Assembly: GCF_002112505.1 (NCBI RefSeq)
Contig: NZ_NEHW01000005.1
Location: 1 to 64,000, forward strand
Direction of reading: 5' to 3'
Source of the DNA: Pseudomonas sp. R28(2017)
GTDB taxonomy: Bacteria > Pseudomonadota > Gammaproteobacteria > Pseudomonadales > Pseudomonadaceae
DNA: 64,000 nucleotides
The notes under the pieces: model-generated
The model's input: the letters and a program-made list of their open reading frames with translations, nothing else
The model's database searches: none
Told to the model about the DNA's origin: nothing
Position numbers and translations under genes: made by a program
Shown here: positions 36,243-46,598 of the stretch, one piece after another
Position numbering within the stretch: the first letter of the stretch is position 1
How the letters are laid out: each line of letters starts with the position of its first letter

Positions 36243-38960
36243 TCAGACCAGCCGCGAGAGCATTTCTTCGGCTTCCTGGCGCTGGCCGTCATCGCCATCC
36301 TTGACCACTTCGTCGAGGATGTCGCGGGCGCCCTGGTGGTCGCCCATGTCGATGTAGGCGCGTGCCAGGTCGAGCTTGGTCGCGACTTCGTCGGCACCGG
36401 AGAAGAAGTCGAAGTCGAGGTCGTCCAGCGGCTCGGGCTCGGCGGCGGCGTCTTCGGCGGTGAAGTGCGGCTCCAGCGATGGCGACTCCAGGCTCTGCGA
36501 CAGCTTGTCGAGCTCGGCGTTGACGTCGTTCAGTTCCGAAGCAAAGCTCTTGGCCGCCGGCGAGTCATCATCCAGCGACAGCGAGAGGTCGAAGTCTTCC
36601 GGCAGCTCCAGCTCGGAAATCGGGTCGAATTCCGGGATGGCGTCGAAGGCTGCCAGTTCGGCCGCGACATCCACTGGCTCTTCTTCCGCCACAACCGGGG
36701 CGGCCGGGGCAGCCGTCTGGCCACTGTCCAGGTCGAAATCGGCCAGGTCGAAATCAGCCAGGTCGTCGATGCTCTGCGGCTCGGCCTGAGCCTGGGCCAG
36801 CAGGGTTTCGAAATCGGCATCGGCATCGGTTTGCGGCTCGGCGGCAGCCGGTTCGACTGCTGCCTGGGCTTCGACCGGCGGCGCTTCATCCAGCATCGGT
36901 GGCTCGAGTTGATCTTCCACCGGCAGATCATCACCCAGGCTCAGGTCGAAGGCGCTGTCCAGGTCGTTGTCATCGAGCACCGACGTCTCGGTGAAGGCCT
37001 CGGCGGCAGCTTCGAGTTCTGGCTCGGAGTCAAGTGCCGGAGCTGGCTCGACGAGTGACTGCGGCTCTGGTTCTGACTCTGCTTCAGCTACAGCGTGTTC
37101 TTGCGGCTGATCCTGGAGCAACGCCTGCACATACTGCTCGTCCATTTCGGCGGCCAGCGCCGCAGCCCCCGCGCCAACGGCCGCGAGACCCAGCATGGCC
37201 GGGTAGCGCTCCTTGAGGCTGTTGACCTGGGCCGTGTTCGCTTCGTTGCCAGGCAACTTGCGCTCCTGCTCGACGAAGGCGCTGTGGTCGCCCTGACGGG
37301 CATAGACGTCCATCAGCTTGAGGCGCAGGGTGTCATTTTCAGGCTGCGCCGCCACTGCCGTTTCCAGCAGGTCGGCCGCGTGATTCAGGCGGCCACGCGA
37401 CAGGCTCAAGTCGACTTCGGCCAGCAATTCGGCATTCGGGTCCTGTAGCGGCTCGGGCTCGGCAATCGGCGCCGCAGGTGCAGCCGACTTTTCCGCAGCC
37501 ACAGCGGCGGCGGCCGAGGCAGCCACCACAGCAGGCGAAAGGGTCACACTCGGCGCGGACACTTCCAGCTCATCGAAGCTGTTCGGCGGCAGGTCGAGGT
37601 CCGGGTTACGCTCACCCTCCTCGGCCAGCGCGCGGGCCATGCGCAGGTGTTTTTCCGCCTCTTGCTGGGCCTTGCGCTTGCGCGCCAGCAGCAACAGCAA
37701 AAGCAGCAGCACCAGGAACGCGGACCCGGCGATCAGGCCCAATACCACTGGATTACCTAGCATATCGTCCAGGGCACTCGGCTGCTGCTGTGCAGCCACC
37801 GCCTGGTCAGCGGGCGCCTCGGCAGGCGCCGTGTCGACCGCTGCCGGTGCTGGCGCGACCACAGGTTCGGCCGGCGCAGCATCGGCTGCCGGGGGCTGTG
37901 CAGGTGCCGGCTCGCCCGGCAAGGTGGCCGCAGGCGGCGCTTCAGGTGCCGCCCCTTGGGCCTCCAGGCGCGCCAACTGGTCGTTCTTGAGCTGGATCAG
38001 CTTCTGCAGCTTGTCCATCTGGCTCTGCAGGTCCGCTACCCGGCTCTTCAGTTCGTCGTTGTCACGACGGCTGGTGTCCAGGCTTTCCTGGGCGACGGCC
38101 AGCTTGTCGTTGATGGCCTTGGCACTGTTACCGCCGGCCTGGTTGCCGGGGCTGACCAGGCGCAGGTTATCGCCCTGGGCAATACGCTCGGGCGCTGCGT
38201 CGGCGGCGCCGCGGCGGGTGGCATCCAGCTGTCGCGCACGCGGCCCCAGGCGCCGGCCTTCACGCCAGGCGGCGTACTGCTCGGCCACTTCACGATTGGC
38301 TTCGCCCTGGGGGATGCTCTGGATCTGCTGCTGGTCGGGCAGGCGCAGGACCTGGCCAACCTTGAGCTGGTTGATGTTGTTGCCGATGAAGGCATCCGGG
38401 TTGAGCGCCTGGATGGCGATCATGGTCTGTTGCACCGAGCCACCGCCCTGGGTATTGCGGGCAGCGATCTGCCACAGGGTGTCGCGGCGCTTGGTGGTGT
38501 AGCTGCCTGCGCTGCTGGTGGCCGGGTTGACATTGGCTGCCGCGGGCTGCTGGCCCTGGGCCTTGGCCTGGTCGAGCAGCACACTGTAGTCACGCAACAG
38601 GCGGCCTTGGGGCCACATCACCTGGACCAGGAACTTGACCACCGTGCCGGGCAGCGGCTGGCTGGAGGTGACCCGCAGCACGCTCTTGCCGTTGGGGTTG
38701 ATCACCGGGGTGAAGGTCAGGTCTTCGAGGTAGCTCGGAAACTCCACACCGGCCTTGCTGAACTCTTCCGGTGGCGCCAGGCTCGGCGCCACTTCGGCTG
38801 CGGTGAGGTCGCGCACGTCGAGCAGTTCGATCTCGGCATCCAGGGGCTGGTTCTGCGCCGACTTCAATGTCAGCTCACCCAACCCCAGGGCATTCGCCAT
38901 GCCCGACGTCAGCGCAGACGCTGCCGCCATGGCCAGAACCAGTTTGCGAATTCGAAGCAT
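36243..38960 (-). CDS. fimV: FimV family peptidoglycan-binding polarity protein
   Basis: 905 aa. A signal peptide (residues 1-24) and a FimV N-terminal domain with LTLKSAQNQPLDAEIELLDV are followed by a LysM domain (RRDTLWQIAARN ... QLKVGQVLRLPD, near 157-208), a coiled-coil near 290-330, a Pro/Ala linker and one membrane helix (GLIAGSAFLVLLLLLLLLAR, near 408-427). A long acidic cytoplasmic region leads to a C-terminal TPR-like FimV domain (LARAYIDMGDHQGARDIL). In Pseudomonas it organises the cell pole, type IV pili and cAMP signalling. It is followed by truA. Confidence 0.95.
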   Translation of the reverse strand: MLRIRKLVLAMAAASALTSGMANALGLGELTLKSAQNQPLDAEIELLDVRDLTAAEVAPSLAPPEEFSKAGVEFPSYLEDLTFTPVINPNGKSVLRVTSSQPLPGTVVKFLVQVMWPQGRLLRDYSVLLDQAKAQGQQPAAANVNPATSSAGSYTTKRRDTLWQIAARNTQGGGSVQQTMIAIQALNPDAFIGNNINQLKVGQVLRLPDQQQIQSIPQGEANREVAEQYAAWREGRRLGPRARQLDATRRGAADAAPERIAQGDNLRLVSPGNQAGGNSAKAINDKLAVAQESLDTSRRDNDELKSRVADLQSQMDKLQKLIQLKNDQLARLEAQGAAPEAPPAATLPGEPAPAQPPAADAAPAEPVVAPAPAAVDTAPAEAPADQAVAAQQQPSALDDMLGNPVVLGLIAGSAFLVLLLLLLLLARKRKAQQEAEKHLRMARALAEEGERNPDLDLPPNSFDELEVSAPSVTLSPAVVAASAAAAVAAEKSAAPAAPIAEPEPLQDPNAELLAEVDLSLSRGRLNHAADLLETAVAAQPENDTLRLKLMDVYARQGDHSAFVEQERKLPGNEANTAQVNSLKERYPAMLGLAAVGAGAAALAAEMDEQYVQALLQDQPQEHAVAEAESEPEPQSLVEPAPALDSEPELEAAAEAFTETSVLDDNDLDSAFDLSLGDDLPVEDQLEPPMLDEAPPVEAQAAVEPAAAEPQTDADADFETLLAQAQAEPQSIDDLADFDLADFDLDSGQTAAPAAPVVAEEEPVDVAAELAAFDAIPEFDPISELELPEDFDLSLSLDDDSPAAKSFASELNDVNAELDKLSQSLESPSLEPHFTAEDAAAEPEPLDDLDFDFFSGADEVATKLDLARAYIDMGDHQGARDILDEVVKDGDDGQRQEAEEMLSRLV

Positions 38961-39032
38961 GACCTCTTCCCTTGTATGAATCGTCCCAAAAACCTGCGTG
39001 CGGCGCGGGACAAAAGTGCTCGCCAGTATCTT

Positions 39033-40037
39033 TTACGCCATGTGTTTAATCAACAATTGCGCCACTTGCACGGCGTTCAGCGCAGCGCCCTTGCGCACAT
39101 TGTCGGTGGTCAACCAGAGGTTGAGCTGCTGGTTTTCGTCGATTCCATGGCGTACACGACCAACATAGACCACGTCTTGGCCGACTGCGTCACCGACCGG
39201 GGTCGGATAATCATCGTTTTCCACCAGCTCGACGCTTTCGGCGCCTTCCAGTGCCTGGTTGACCTGCGCCAGATCGACTGGGCGACGGCTCTGCACCGCC
39301 ACACTGAAGCTATCGCCGAAAAACACCGGGACTTGAATGCAGCTTACGGAAATCTTCAGTTCCGGCAGGCCCAACAGCACGCGCAGCTCGCCCACAAGGC
39401 GGCGCTCGACGGCGCTGTGGCCCTGCTCGTCGACGGTACCGACCTGGGCCAGCAGGTTGAACGCCACCTGCCGATCGAAAAAGCGCGGTTCCAGCGGCCG
39501 GGCGTTGAGCAGCTCGGCGGTTTGCCGGGCCAGTTCGTTGACCGCTTCGCGGCCTTGCGCGGATACCGCCAGGGCGGCCATGACCTGCACCCGCTCGATG
39601 TCCAGTTGGCTTTTGAGCGGTGCCAGGGCAACCGCCAAGGCAACGGCTGCGCAGCTGGGACTGGTGATGCGCGCAGGTAGCTTCAGGGCGCCAATGCTGT
39701 CGCCATTGGCCTCCGGCACCACGGCCAGGGCATCCTCCAGGCCGCCGGAAAGGTCGATGACCGTGCAACCGGCCTGCACTGCCTTGCTGGCAAAGCTGCA
39801 ACTGACGGCCGGGCTGGCGGCGAAGAAGGCCAGCTTGACCTGGGCGAAGTCGAAACTGTCGACCTCGCGCACCTTGATCTTCTTGCCGGCGAACATCACG
39901 CTGCTGCCCGCCGATTCCATGCTGGCCAGCAGGTGCAGGGTGCCGACCGGGAACGCCAGCTCTTCGAGGATCTGTACGAGGGTTTCACCGACGCTGCCGG
40001 TGGCGCCGACGATGGCGATGTCCAGGGGAGTGGTCAT
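39033..40037 (-). CDS. usg: Usg-type paralogue of aspartate-semialdehyde dehydrogenase
   Basis: 334 aa with the ASADH fold: NAD(P)-binding IAIVGATGSVGETLVQIL (residues 7-24), a block with Cys (ITSPSCAAVALA, near 130), and an end AVQVAQLLIKHM. In active enzymes a His follows the VPV strand (VPVLxxHS); here the same place reads VPVFFGDS, with Asp. The glutamate/arginine substrate residues are also not clear. I therefore call it a non-catalytic or altered relative of Asd, which lies intact just upstream. A good AAGGA site precedes the ATG. Function of Usg proteins is unknown. Confidence 0.88.
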   Translation of the reverse strand: MTTPLDIAIVGATGSVGETLVQILEELAFPVGTLHLLASMESAGSSVMFAGKKIKVREVDSFDFAQVKLAFFAASPAVSCSFASKAVQAGCTVIDLSGGLEDALAVVPEANGDSIGALKLPARITSPSCAAVALAVALAPLKSQLDIERVQVMAALAVSAQGREAVNELARQTAELLNARPLEPRFFDRQVAFNLLAQVGTVDEQGHSAVERRLVGELRVLLGLPELKISVSCIQVPVFFGDSFSVAVQSRRPVDLAQVNQALEGAESVELVENDDYPTPVGDAVGQDVVYVGRVRHGIDENQQLNLWLTTDNVRKGAALNAVQVAQLLIKHMA

Positions 40038-40104
40038 GGAGGGGTCCTTTTGCTGAAACGGCGGGGGGCGGCACTTTACTTGGATTGTAGGCTTTTGTCT
40101 GTGC

Positions 40105-40202
40105 TGGCCTCTTCGCGGGCAAGCCTGCTCCCACAGGTGCAGCGCTATCTTCTGAATCTGTGATTTCCCTGTGGGAGCGGGCTTGCCCGCGAAGAGGCCG
40201 GC
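40105..40202. repeat. REP pair (inverted) between asd and usg
   Basis: Facing REP copies (one with T in place of C in the core) with about 30 bases between. It is adjacent to the asd terminator. Confidence 0.9.
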
Positions 40203-40210
40203 ACATGCAT

Positions 40211-40243
40211 AAAAAAACCCGCACTGTCACCAGCGCGGGTTTT
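40211..40243 (-). terminator. Terminator after asd
   Basis: On the minus strand AAACCCGC, a 12-base loop, GCGGGTTT, then a T-run (seven T in all). It lies 20 bases beyond the asd stop. An A-run on the other side makes it partly bidirectional. Confidence 0.82.
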
Positions 40244-40260
40244 CGGTGCAGCAGGAACGA

Positions 40261-41373
40261 TCAACGCTCCAGCAGGATCCGCAGCATGCGGCGCAGCGGC
40301 TCGGCGGCGCCCCACAGCAGCTGGTCACCCACGGTGAACGCGCCCAGGTACTGGGAACCCATGTTCAGCTTGCGCAGGCGGCCAACCGGAATGTTCAGGG
40401 TACCGGTCACCTTGGTCGGAGTCAGCTCTTGCATGCTGATCTCGCGCTGGTTCGGCACCAGTTTCACCCACGGGTTGTGCTGACTGATCATGCCTTCGAT
40501 GTCGGCCAGTGGCACATCCTTGTTCAGCTTGATGGTCAGTGCCTGGCTGTGGCAACGCATGGCGCCGATGCGCACGCAGATACCGTCGACCGGGATCGGG
40601 CTCTTGAAGCGGCCGAGGATCTTGTTGGTCTCGGCCTGGGCCTTCCACTCTTCACGGCTCTGCCCGTTCGGCAGCTCCTTGTCGATCCACGGGATCAGGC
40701 TGCCAGCCAGTGGCACGCCGAAGTTCTCGGTGGGGAAGCCTTCGCCACGCATGGTTTCGGCCACCTTGCGGTCGATGTCGAGGATGGCGCTGGCCGGGTT
40801 GGCCAGGTCATCGGCGACGGCCGCGTGGGTAGCGCCCATCTGCTTGATCAGCTCGCGCATGTTCTGCGCGCCAGCACCGGAGGCCGCCTGGTAGGTCATG
40901 GCGCTCATCCACTCGACCAGCCCGGCCTCGAACAGGCCGCCCAGGCCCATCAGCATCAGGCTGACGGTGCAGTTGCCGCCGATGTAGTTCTTGGTACCGG
41001 CATCGAGCTGCTGGTCGATGACCTTGCGGTTGACCGGGTCGAGCACGATGACCGCGTCGTCCTGCATGCGCAGCGACGAAGCGGCATCGATCCAGTAACC
41101 CTGCCAGCCGGCTTCACGCAGCTTGGGGAACACCTCGTTGGTGTAGTCGCCGCCCTGGCAGGTCAGGATCACGTCGAGGGTCTTGAGTTCTTCAATCGAA
41201 TAAGCGTCCTTGAGCGGAGCAATATCCTTGCCCACGTTCGGGCCCTGGCCACCCACGTTGGAGGTGGTGAAGAACACCGGCTCGATAAGGTCGAAATCCT
41301 GCTCCTCCAGCATCCGCTGCATGAGCACGGAACCGACCATACCGCGCCAACCGATCAGACCTACACGTTTCAT
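40261..41373 (-). CDS. asd: Aspartate-semialdehyde dehydrogenase
   Basis: 370 aa enzyme that reduces beta-aspartyl phosphate to the semialdehyde, feeding lysine/diaminopimelate, threonine and methionine synthesis. NADP-binding [17 protein letters not shown] starts at residue 5; the catalytic Cys is in [13 protein letters not shown] (near 134) and the catalytic His in [11 protein letters not shown] (near 273). This is the E. coli-like Asd type. It lies after leuB and is closed by its own terminator. Confidence 0.97.
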   Translation of the reverse strand: MKRVGLIGWRGMVGSVLMQRMLEEQDFDLIEPVFFTTSNVGGQGPNVGKDIAPLKDAYSIEELKTLDVILTCQGGDYTNEVFPKLREAGWQGYWIDAASSLRMQDDAVIVLDPVNRKVIDQQLDAGTKNYIGGNCTVSLMLMGLGGLFEAGLVEWMSAMTYQAASGAGAQNMRELIKQMGATHAAVADDLANPASAILDIDRKVAETMRGEGFPTENFGVPLAGSLIPWIDKELPNGQSREEWKAQAETNKILGRFKSPIPVDGICVRIGAMRCHSQALTIKLNKDVPLADIEGMISQHNPWVKLVPNQREISMQELTPTKVTGTLNIPVGRLRKLNMGSQYLGAFTVGDQLLWGAAEPLRRMLRILLER

Positions 41374-41397
41374 CGCAACTACACCTTTGCTAAAAGT

Positions 41398-41429
41398 GGG
41401 CCGCCACCTCGAGTTTTTGGTGGCGGGCC
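41398..41429 (-). terminator. Hairpin terminator after leuB
   Basis: An 11-base inverted repeat (GGCCGCCACC / GGTGGCGGGCC with one G-T or mismatch) lies 8 bases after the leuB stop and just before the asd ribosome binding site, followed on the minus strand by ACTTTTAG. The T-run is short, so partial read-through to asd is likely. Confidence 0.55.
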
Positions 41430-41436
41430 AGAGAGA

Positions 41437-42519
<1,083 letters not shown>

Positions 42520-42573
42520 GCTTTCCTCTATCCATTCACGCGGTGCGGCCAAACGGGCCCCACCGAAAAGTGC

Positions 42574-43338
42574 TTAACGCTCGGCCCACAACACCAGCAC
42601 GTCGGTGCTGAACGAGCCATCGGCCTCGATCTGGTAATACTGCCGTACTTCTTCGCCCATGGCTTGCTGCAATTGGCGGATGGCAACGCGCATCGGCTCC
42701 GGGGTGCGCATGCGCTCGACCCAGCTGGCAAACTCCAGGCGCAAGGGCTGGCGCGTGTGGCTGCGCACGTGCAGGCCGGCTTCGCTGACCTGGCGCTGCC
42801 ATTCGGCGGCGGAGTAGTCGCGCACGTGGCTGGTGTCGCGCAACACTTCGACGGTTTGCAGGTAAGTGTCGAGCAGCGGGCTGCCTGGCGACATCACGTC
42901 GATGAACGCTGCCACGCCACCCGGCTTGAGCACCCGGCGCACTTCGCGCAGGGCCACGCCGAGGTCGCTCCAGTGGTGCGCCGAGTAGCGGCTGAAGACG
43001 AAATCGAACGAAGCGTCGGCGAACGGCAGGCGTTCGGCGGCACCGCATTCGGTAGTGATATTGCCCAGGCCGCGCTCGCGGGCGGCGCTGGCGACCACGT
43101 CGAGCATCGATTGCGAGAGGTCGTAGGCGACCACCTCGGCAACCAGCGGCGCGACGTGAAAACTGACATGACCGGCACCGCAGCCCAGGTCCAGCACGCG
43201 GGCATCGCCCTGCCCCGCCAGTGCGGCTTGCAGCAGGGCGAATTCGCTGCCCTGGGCGTGCACGGCACTGCTGAGGTAGGCGCTGGCCTGCTCGCCAAAC
43301 TGGCGTTGAACCACATCGGTGTGGGTGGTGCTGGTCAT
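42574..43338 (-). CDS. Class I SAM-dependent methyltransferase
   Basis: 254 aa from MTSTTHTDVVQRQFGEQA at 43338. SAM-binding motif I VLDLGCGAGHVSF is near residues 48-60, acidic motif AYDLSQSMLDVV near 72, and SRYSAHHWSDLGVALREV near 115. This resembles UbiE/BioC-type small-molecule methyltransferases; the substrate is unknown. It sits between leuD and leuB on the same strand with a REP pair upstream, a conserved Pseudomonas location that hints at co-expression with leucine synthesis but not at its role. The longer upstream frame is REP sequence. Confidence 0.88.
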   Translation of the reverse strand: MTSTTHTDVVQRQFGEQASAYLSSAVHAQGSEFALLQAALAGQGDARVLDLGCGAGHVSFHVAPLVAEVVAYDLSQSMLDVVASAARERGLGNITTECGAAERLPFADASFDFVFSRYSAHHWSDLGVALREVRRVLKPGGVAAFIDVMSPGSPLLDTYLQTVEVLRDTSHVRDYSAAEWQRQVSEAGLHVRSHTRQPLRLEFASWVERMRTPEPMRVAIRQLQQAMGEEVRQYYQIEADGSFSTDVLVLWAER

Positions 43339-43371
43339 GGCTAAATCCTTTAAGTTTTTTGTTGCCTGTTC

Positions 43372-43467
43372 TGGCCCTTTCGCGGGCAAGCCCGCTCCCA
43401 CAGGTACAACACTTGCCCGGGGTTTGTGATATCCCTGTGGGAGCGGGCTTGCCCGCGAAGAGGCCGG
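43372..43467. repeat. REP pair (inverted) between leuD and the methyltransferase
   Basis: Two facing REP copies about 30 bases apart inside the leuCD-methyltransferase-leuB run. It may stabilise or end the leuCD message. Confidence 0.9.
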
Positions 43468-43485
43468 TACTGTCACCTACCTATT

Positions 43486-44130
43486 TCAGGCATCCCGGAA
43501 CAGCCATGGCTGGCTGGCGCGGTGCTTGCCTTCGAATGCCTTGATCGCATCGCTGTCCTGCAAGGTCAGGCCGATGTCGTCCAGGCCATTGAGCAGGCAG
43601 TGCTTGCGGAACGCATCGATCTCGAAGTGCAGCACCTTGCCATCCGGGCGGGTCACCGCCTGCGCCTGCAGGTCGATGGTCAGCTGGTAGCCCGGGTTGG
43701 CTTCGACCTGTTTGAACAGCTCGTCGACTTCCTCGTCGCTGAGGATGATCGGCAGCAAGCCGTTCTTGAAGCTGTTGTTGAAGAAGATGTCGGCAAAGCT
43801 CGGGGCGATCACGCTGCGGAAGCCGTATTCGTCCAGCGCCCATGGCGCGTGCTCACGGCTCGAACCGCAGCCGAAGTTCTCCCGCGCCAGCAGCACGCTG
43901 GCACCTTGGTAACGTGCGTGGTTGAGCACGAATTCCTGGTTCAGCGGGCGCTTGCTGTTGTCCTGGTACGGCTGGCCGACATCCAGGTAACGCCACTCAT
44001 CGAACAGGTTGGGGCCGAAGCCGGTGCGCTTGATCGACTTGAGGAACTGCTTGGGGATGATCTGGTCGGTGTCGACGTTGGCACGATCCAACGGCGCGAC
44101 GAGACCGGTGTGCTGGGTAAAGGCTTTCAT
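43486..44130 (-). CDS. leuD: 3-isopropylmalate dehydratase small subunit
   Basis: 214 aa small subunit of isopropylmalate isomerase. It starts [34 protein letters not shown] and [19 protein letters not shown] are the family's substrate-recognition segments. The ATG overlaps the leuC stop (ATGA), giving coupled synthesis of the two subunits. The longer frame upstream is shadow of leuC. Confidence 0.97.
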   Translation of the reverse strand: MKAFTQHTGLVAPLDRANVDTDQIIPKQFLKSIKRTGFGPNLFDEWRYLDVGQPYQDNSKRPLNQEFVLNHARYQGASVLLARENFGCGSSREHAPWALDEYGFRSVIAPSFADIFFNNSFKNGLLPIILSDEEVDELFKQVEANPGYQLTIDLQAQAVTRPDGKVLHFEIDAFRKHCLLNGLDDIGLTLQDSDAIKAFEGKHRASQPWLFRDA

Positions 44131-45560
44131 GCTGCGCTCCCTTGGATCAACTCGCGGACATCGATGAAGTGGCCGGTCACCGCGGCAGCGGCGGCCATGG
44201 CCGGGCTGACCAGGTGGGTACGGCCACCGGCGCCCTGGCGGCCCTCGAAGTTGCGGTTGGAGGTGGACGCGCAGTGCTCGCCGCTTTCCAGGCGGTCCGG
44301 GTTCATCGCCAGACACATCGAGCAGCCAGGTTCACGCCATTCGAAGCCCGCCTCGAGGAAGATCTTGTCCAGGCCTTCACGCTCGGCCTGGGCCTTGACC
44401 AGGCCCGAGCCCGGCACCACCAGCGCCTGCTTGACCGTCGCGGCGACCTTGCGGCCCTTGGCGATTGCGGCGGCAGCGCGCAGGTCTTCGATGCGCGAGT
44501 TGGTGCACGAACCGATGAATACGCGGTCGAGCTTGATGTCGGTGATCGCCTGGTTGGCGGCGAGGCCCATGTACTTCAGGGCACGCTCGATCGAGCCACG
44601 CTTGATCAGGTCGGGCTCGGCGGCCGGGTCCGGCACGCGCTGATCCACGGCCAGCACCATCTCCGGCGAAGTACCCCAGCTGACTTGCGGCTTGATTTGC
44701 GCGGCATCGAGCTCGACCACGGTGTCGAACACCGCATCGTCATCGGAAACCAGGTCCTTCCACGCTTCGACGGCACGCTTCCAGTCCTCGCCCTTCGGCG
44801 CATAGGGGCGGCCTTCAACGTAGGCAACGGTGGTGGCGTCGGTCGCCACCAGGCCCACACGGGCACCGGCTTCGATCGACATGTTGCAGATGGTCATGCG
44901 GCCTTCCATCGACAATTCGCGGATGGCGCTGCCGGCGAATTCCATGGCGTGGCCGTTACCACCGGCGGTGCCGATCTTGCCGATCACGGCCAGCACGATG
45001 TCCTTGGCGGTGACGCCGGCCGGCAACTGGCCTTCAACCCGCACCAGCATGTTTTTCATCTTCTTGGCGACCAGGCATTGGGTGGCGAGCACGTGCTCCA
45101 CCTCGGACGTGCCGATGCCATGGGCCAAGGCACCGAAAGCGCCGTGGGTGGAAGTGTGCGAGTCGCCGCAGACCACGGTCATGCCCGGCAAGGTGGCACC
45201 CTGCTCCGGGCTGATGACGTGGACGATGCCCTGGCGCTCGTCGTTCATCTTGAATTCGACGATGCCGTATTCGTCACAGTTCTCATCGAGGGTCTGCACC
45301 TGCAGGCGCGACACTTGGTCGACGATGGCTTCGATGCCGCCCTTGCGCTCTGGCGTGGTCGGCACGTTGTGGTCCGGGGTGGCGATGTTGGCATCGATGC
45401 GCCATGGCTTGCGATTGGCCAGGCGCAGGCCTTCGAAGGCCTGGGGCGACGTCACTTCGTGAATGATATGGCGGTCGATGTAGATCAAGGACGAGCCGTC
45501 ATCACGGCGCTTGACCTCATGGGCTTCCCAGAGTTTGTCGTAGAGCGTTTTGCCAGCCAT
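44127..45560 (-). CDS. leuC: 3-isopropylmalate dehydratase large subunit
   Basis: 477 aa aconitase-family subunit from [16 protein letters not shown] at 45560. The 4Fe-4S cysteines are in FIGSCTNSR (near 347) and [10 protein letters not shown] (near 407-416); [17 protein letters not shown] near 130 and [16 protein letters not shown] near 30 are substrate segments. With LeuD it interconverts 2- and 3-isopropylmalate. The gene is divergent from a LysR regulator, with two dyad motifs in the 130-base gap. Confidence 0.97.
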   Translation of the reverse strand: MAGKTLYDKLWEAHEVKRRDDGSSLIYIDRHIIHEVTSPQAFEGLRLANRKPWRIDANIATPDHNVPTTPERKGGIEAIVDQVSRLQVQTLDENCDEYGIVEFKMNDERQGIVHVISPEQGATLPGMTVVCGDSHTSTHGAFGALAHGIGTSEVEHVLATQCLVAKKMKNMLVRVEGQLPAGVTAKDIVLAVIGKIGTAGGNGHAMEFAGSAIRELSMEGRMTICNMSIEAGARVGLVATDATTVAYVEGRPYAPKGEDWKRAVEAWKDLVSDDDAVFDTVVELDAAQIKPQVSWGTSPEMVLAVDQRVPDPAAEPDLIKRGSIERALKYMGLAANQAITDIKLDRVFIGSCTNSRIEDLRAAAAIAKGRKVAATVKQALVVPGSGLVKAQAEREGLDKIFLEAGFEWREPGCSMCLAMNPDRLESGEHCASTSNRNFEGRQGAGGRTHLVSPAMAAAAAVTGHFIDVRELIQGSAA

Positions 45561-45589
45561 CAGACTGTTCCTCATCAGCGTCTTTCTAT

Positions 45590-45651
45590 GCCAAAGACCC
45601 CTTGGCTTGTACGGACGATGCTATGGGGTTAGATTGAATAACTCAAATTCA
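45590..45651. promoter_or_regulatory. Two LysR-type dyads in the leuC / lysR gap
   Basis: GCCAA-N7-TTGGC (45590-45606) and TGAAT-N7-ATTCA (45635-45651) are perfect interrupted dyads with LysR-regulator geometry (the second fits T-N11-A). They lie between divergent leuC and the LysR gene, as expected for binding and activation sites of the adjacent regulator. The binding itself is inference. Confidence 0.55.
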
Positions 45652-45691
45652 TAATTTTTATGCTTTGGATAACCAACAGGAATTCGACGCC

Positions 45692-46570
45692 GTGGACCTG
45701 GCCAACCTGAGTGCCTTCATCGCCATTGCCGAAACCGGCAGCTTTTCCGGCGCCGGCGAACGCCTGTTCCTGACCCAGCCGGCCATCAGCAAACGCATCG
45801 CCGGGCTGGAGCAGCAACTGGATGTGCGCCTGTTCGACCGCCTGGGCCGCGAGGTCACCCTGACCGAAGCGGGCCGCGCCCTGCTGCCACGCGCCTACCA
45901 GATCCTCAATGTCCTCGATGATACTCGACGGGCGCTGACCAACCTCAACGGCGAGGTGAGCGGTCGCCTGACCCTGGCCACCAGCCACCACATCGGCCTG
46001 CACCGCCTGCCGCCGCTGTTGCGGGCCTTCACCCGTCAGCACCCTGCCGTGGCGCTGGATATTCAGTTCATGGATTCGGAACAGGCCTACGATGAAATTC
46101 TCCATGGCCGTGCTGAAATCGCCGTCATTACCCTCGCCCCCGAGCCTCACCACCTGGTCAGGGCCGTTCCGGTGTGGGACGACGCCCTGGATTTCGTGGC
46201 GGCGCCCGAGCACCCGCTGGCCAGCAACCGCGCGGTCAGCCTGGCCGACGTCGCCCGCCACCCGGCGGTGTTCCCCGGCGGCAACACGTTCACCCACCAC
46301 ATTGTCCAGCGCCTGTTCGAAAGCCAGGGCCTGACACCGAACATCGCCATGAGCACCAACTACCTGGAGACCATCAAGATGATGGTGTCGATCGGCCTGG
46401 CCTGGAGCGTGCTCCCCCGGACTATGCTGGATGATCAGGTTGCACCCATCGCCTTGCCCGGCATACAGCTGTCGCGCCAGCTAGGCTACATTCTGCACAC
46501 GGAGCGCACGCTATCGAACGCTGCACGGGCCTTCATGGCCCTGCTCGACAGCCACGCAGGGTCCGCCTGA
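45692..46570 (+). CDS. LysR-family transcriptional regulator
   Basis: About 292 aa. The N-terminal winged helix-turn-helix reads MDLANLSAFIAIAETGSFSG, then AGERLFLTQPAISKRIAGLE, followed by the two-lobed effector domain (GRLTLATSHHIGLHRLPPLL, HPAVALDIQFMDSEQAYDEI). I use GTG 45692, which puts the family-typical MDLANL at the N-terminus with AGGA nine bases upstream; a TTG at 45665 is in frame. It is divergent from leuC, so control of leuCD is the simple inference. The effector (perhaps a leucine-pathway intermediate) is unknown. Confidence 0.92.
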   Translation: MDLANLSAFIAIAETGSFSGAGERLFLTQPAISKRIAGLEQQLDVRLFDRLGREVTLTEAGRALLPRAYQILNVLDDTRRALTNLNGEVSGRLTLATSHHIGLHRLPPLLRAFTRQHPAVALDIQFMDSEQAYDEILHGRAEIAVITLAPEPHHLVRAVPVWDDALDFVAAPEHPLASNRAVSLADVARHPAVFPGGNTFTHHIVQRLFESQGLTPNIAMSTNYLETIKMMVSIGLAWSVLPRTMLDDQVAPIALPGIQLSRQLGYILHTERTLSNAARAFMALLDSHAGSA

Positions 46571-46598
46571 CCGGTCGTCAGCTCGGCATTTCCAACTC

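Noticed and set aside
42574-43476. N-terminal extension of the methyltransferase through the REP pair
   Set aside because: The extra 46 residues are translated REP sequence (ASPLPQG, VGAGLPAK); the family start at 43338 is better. The same applies to long frames before ibpA and truA.
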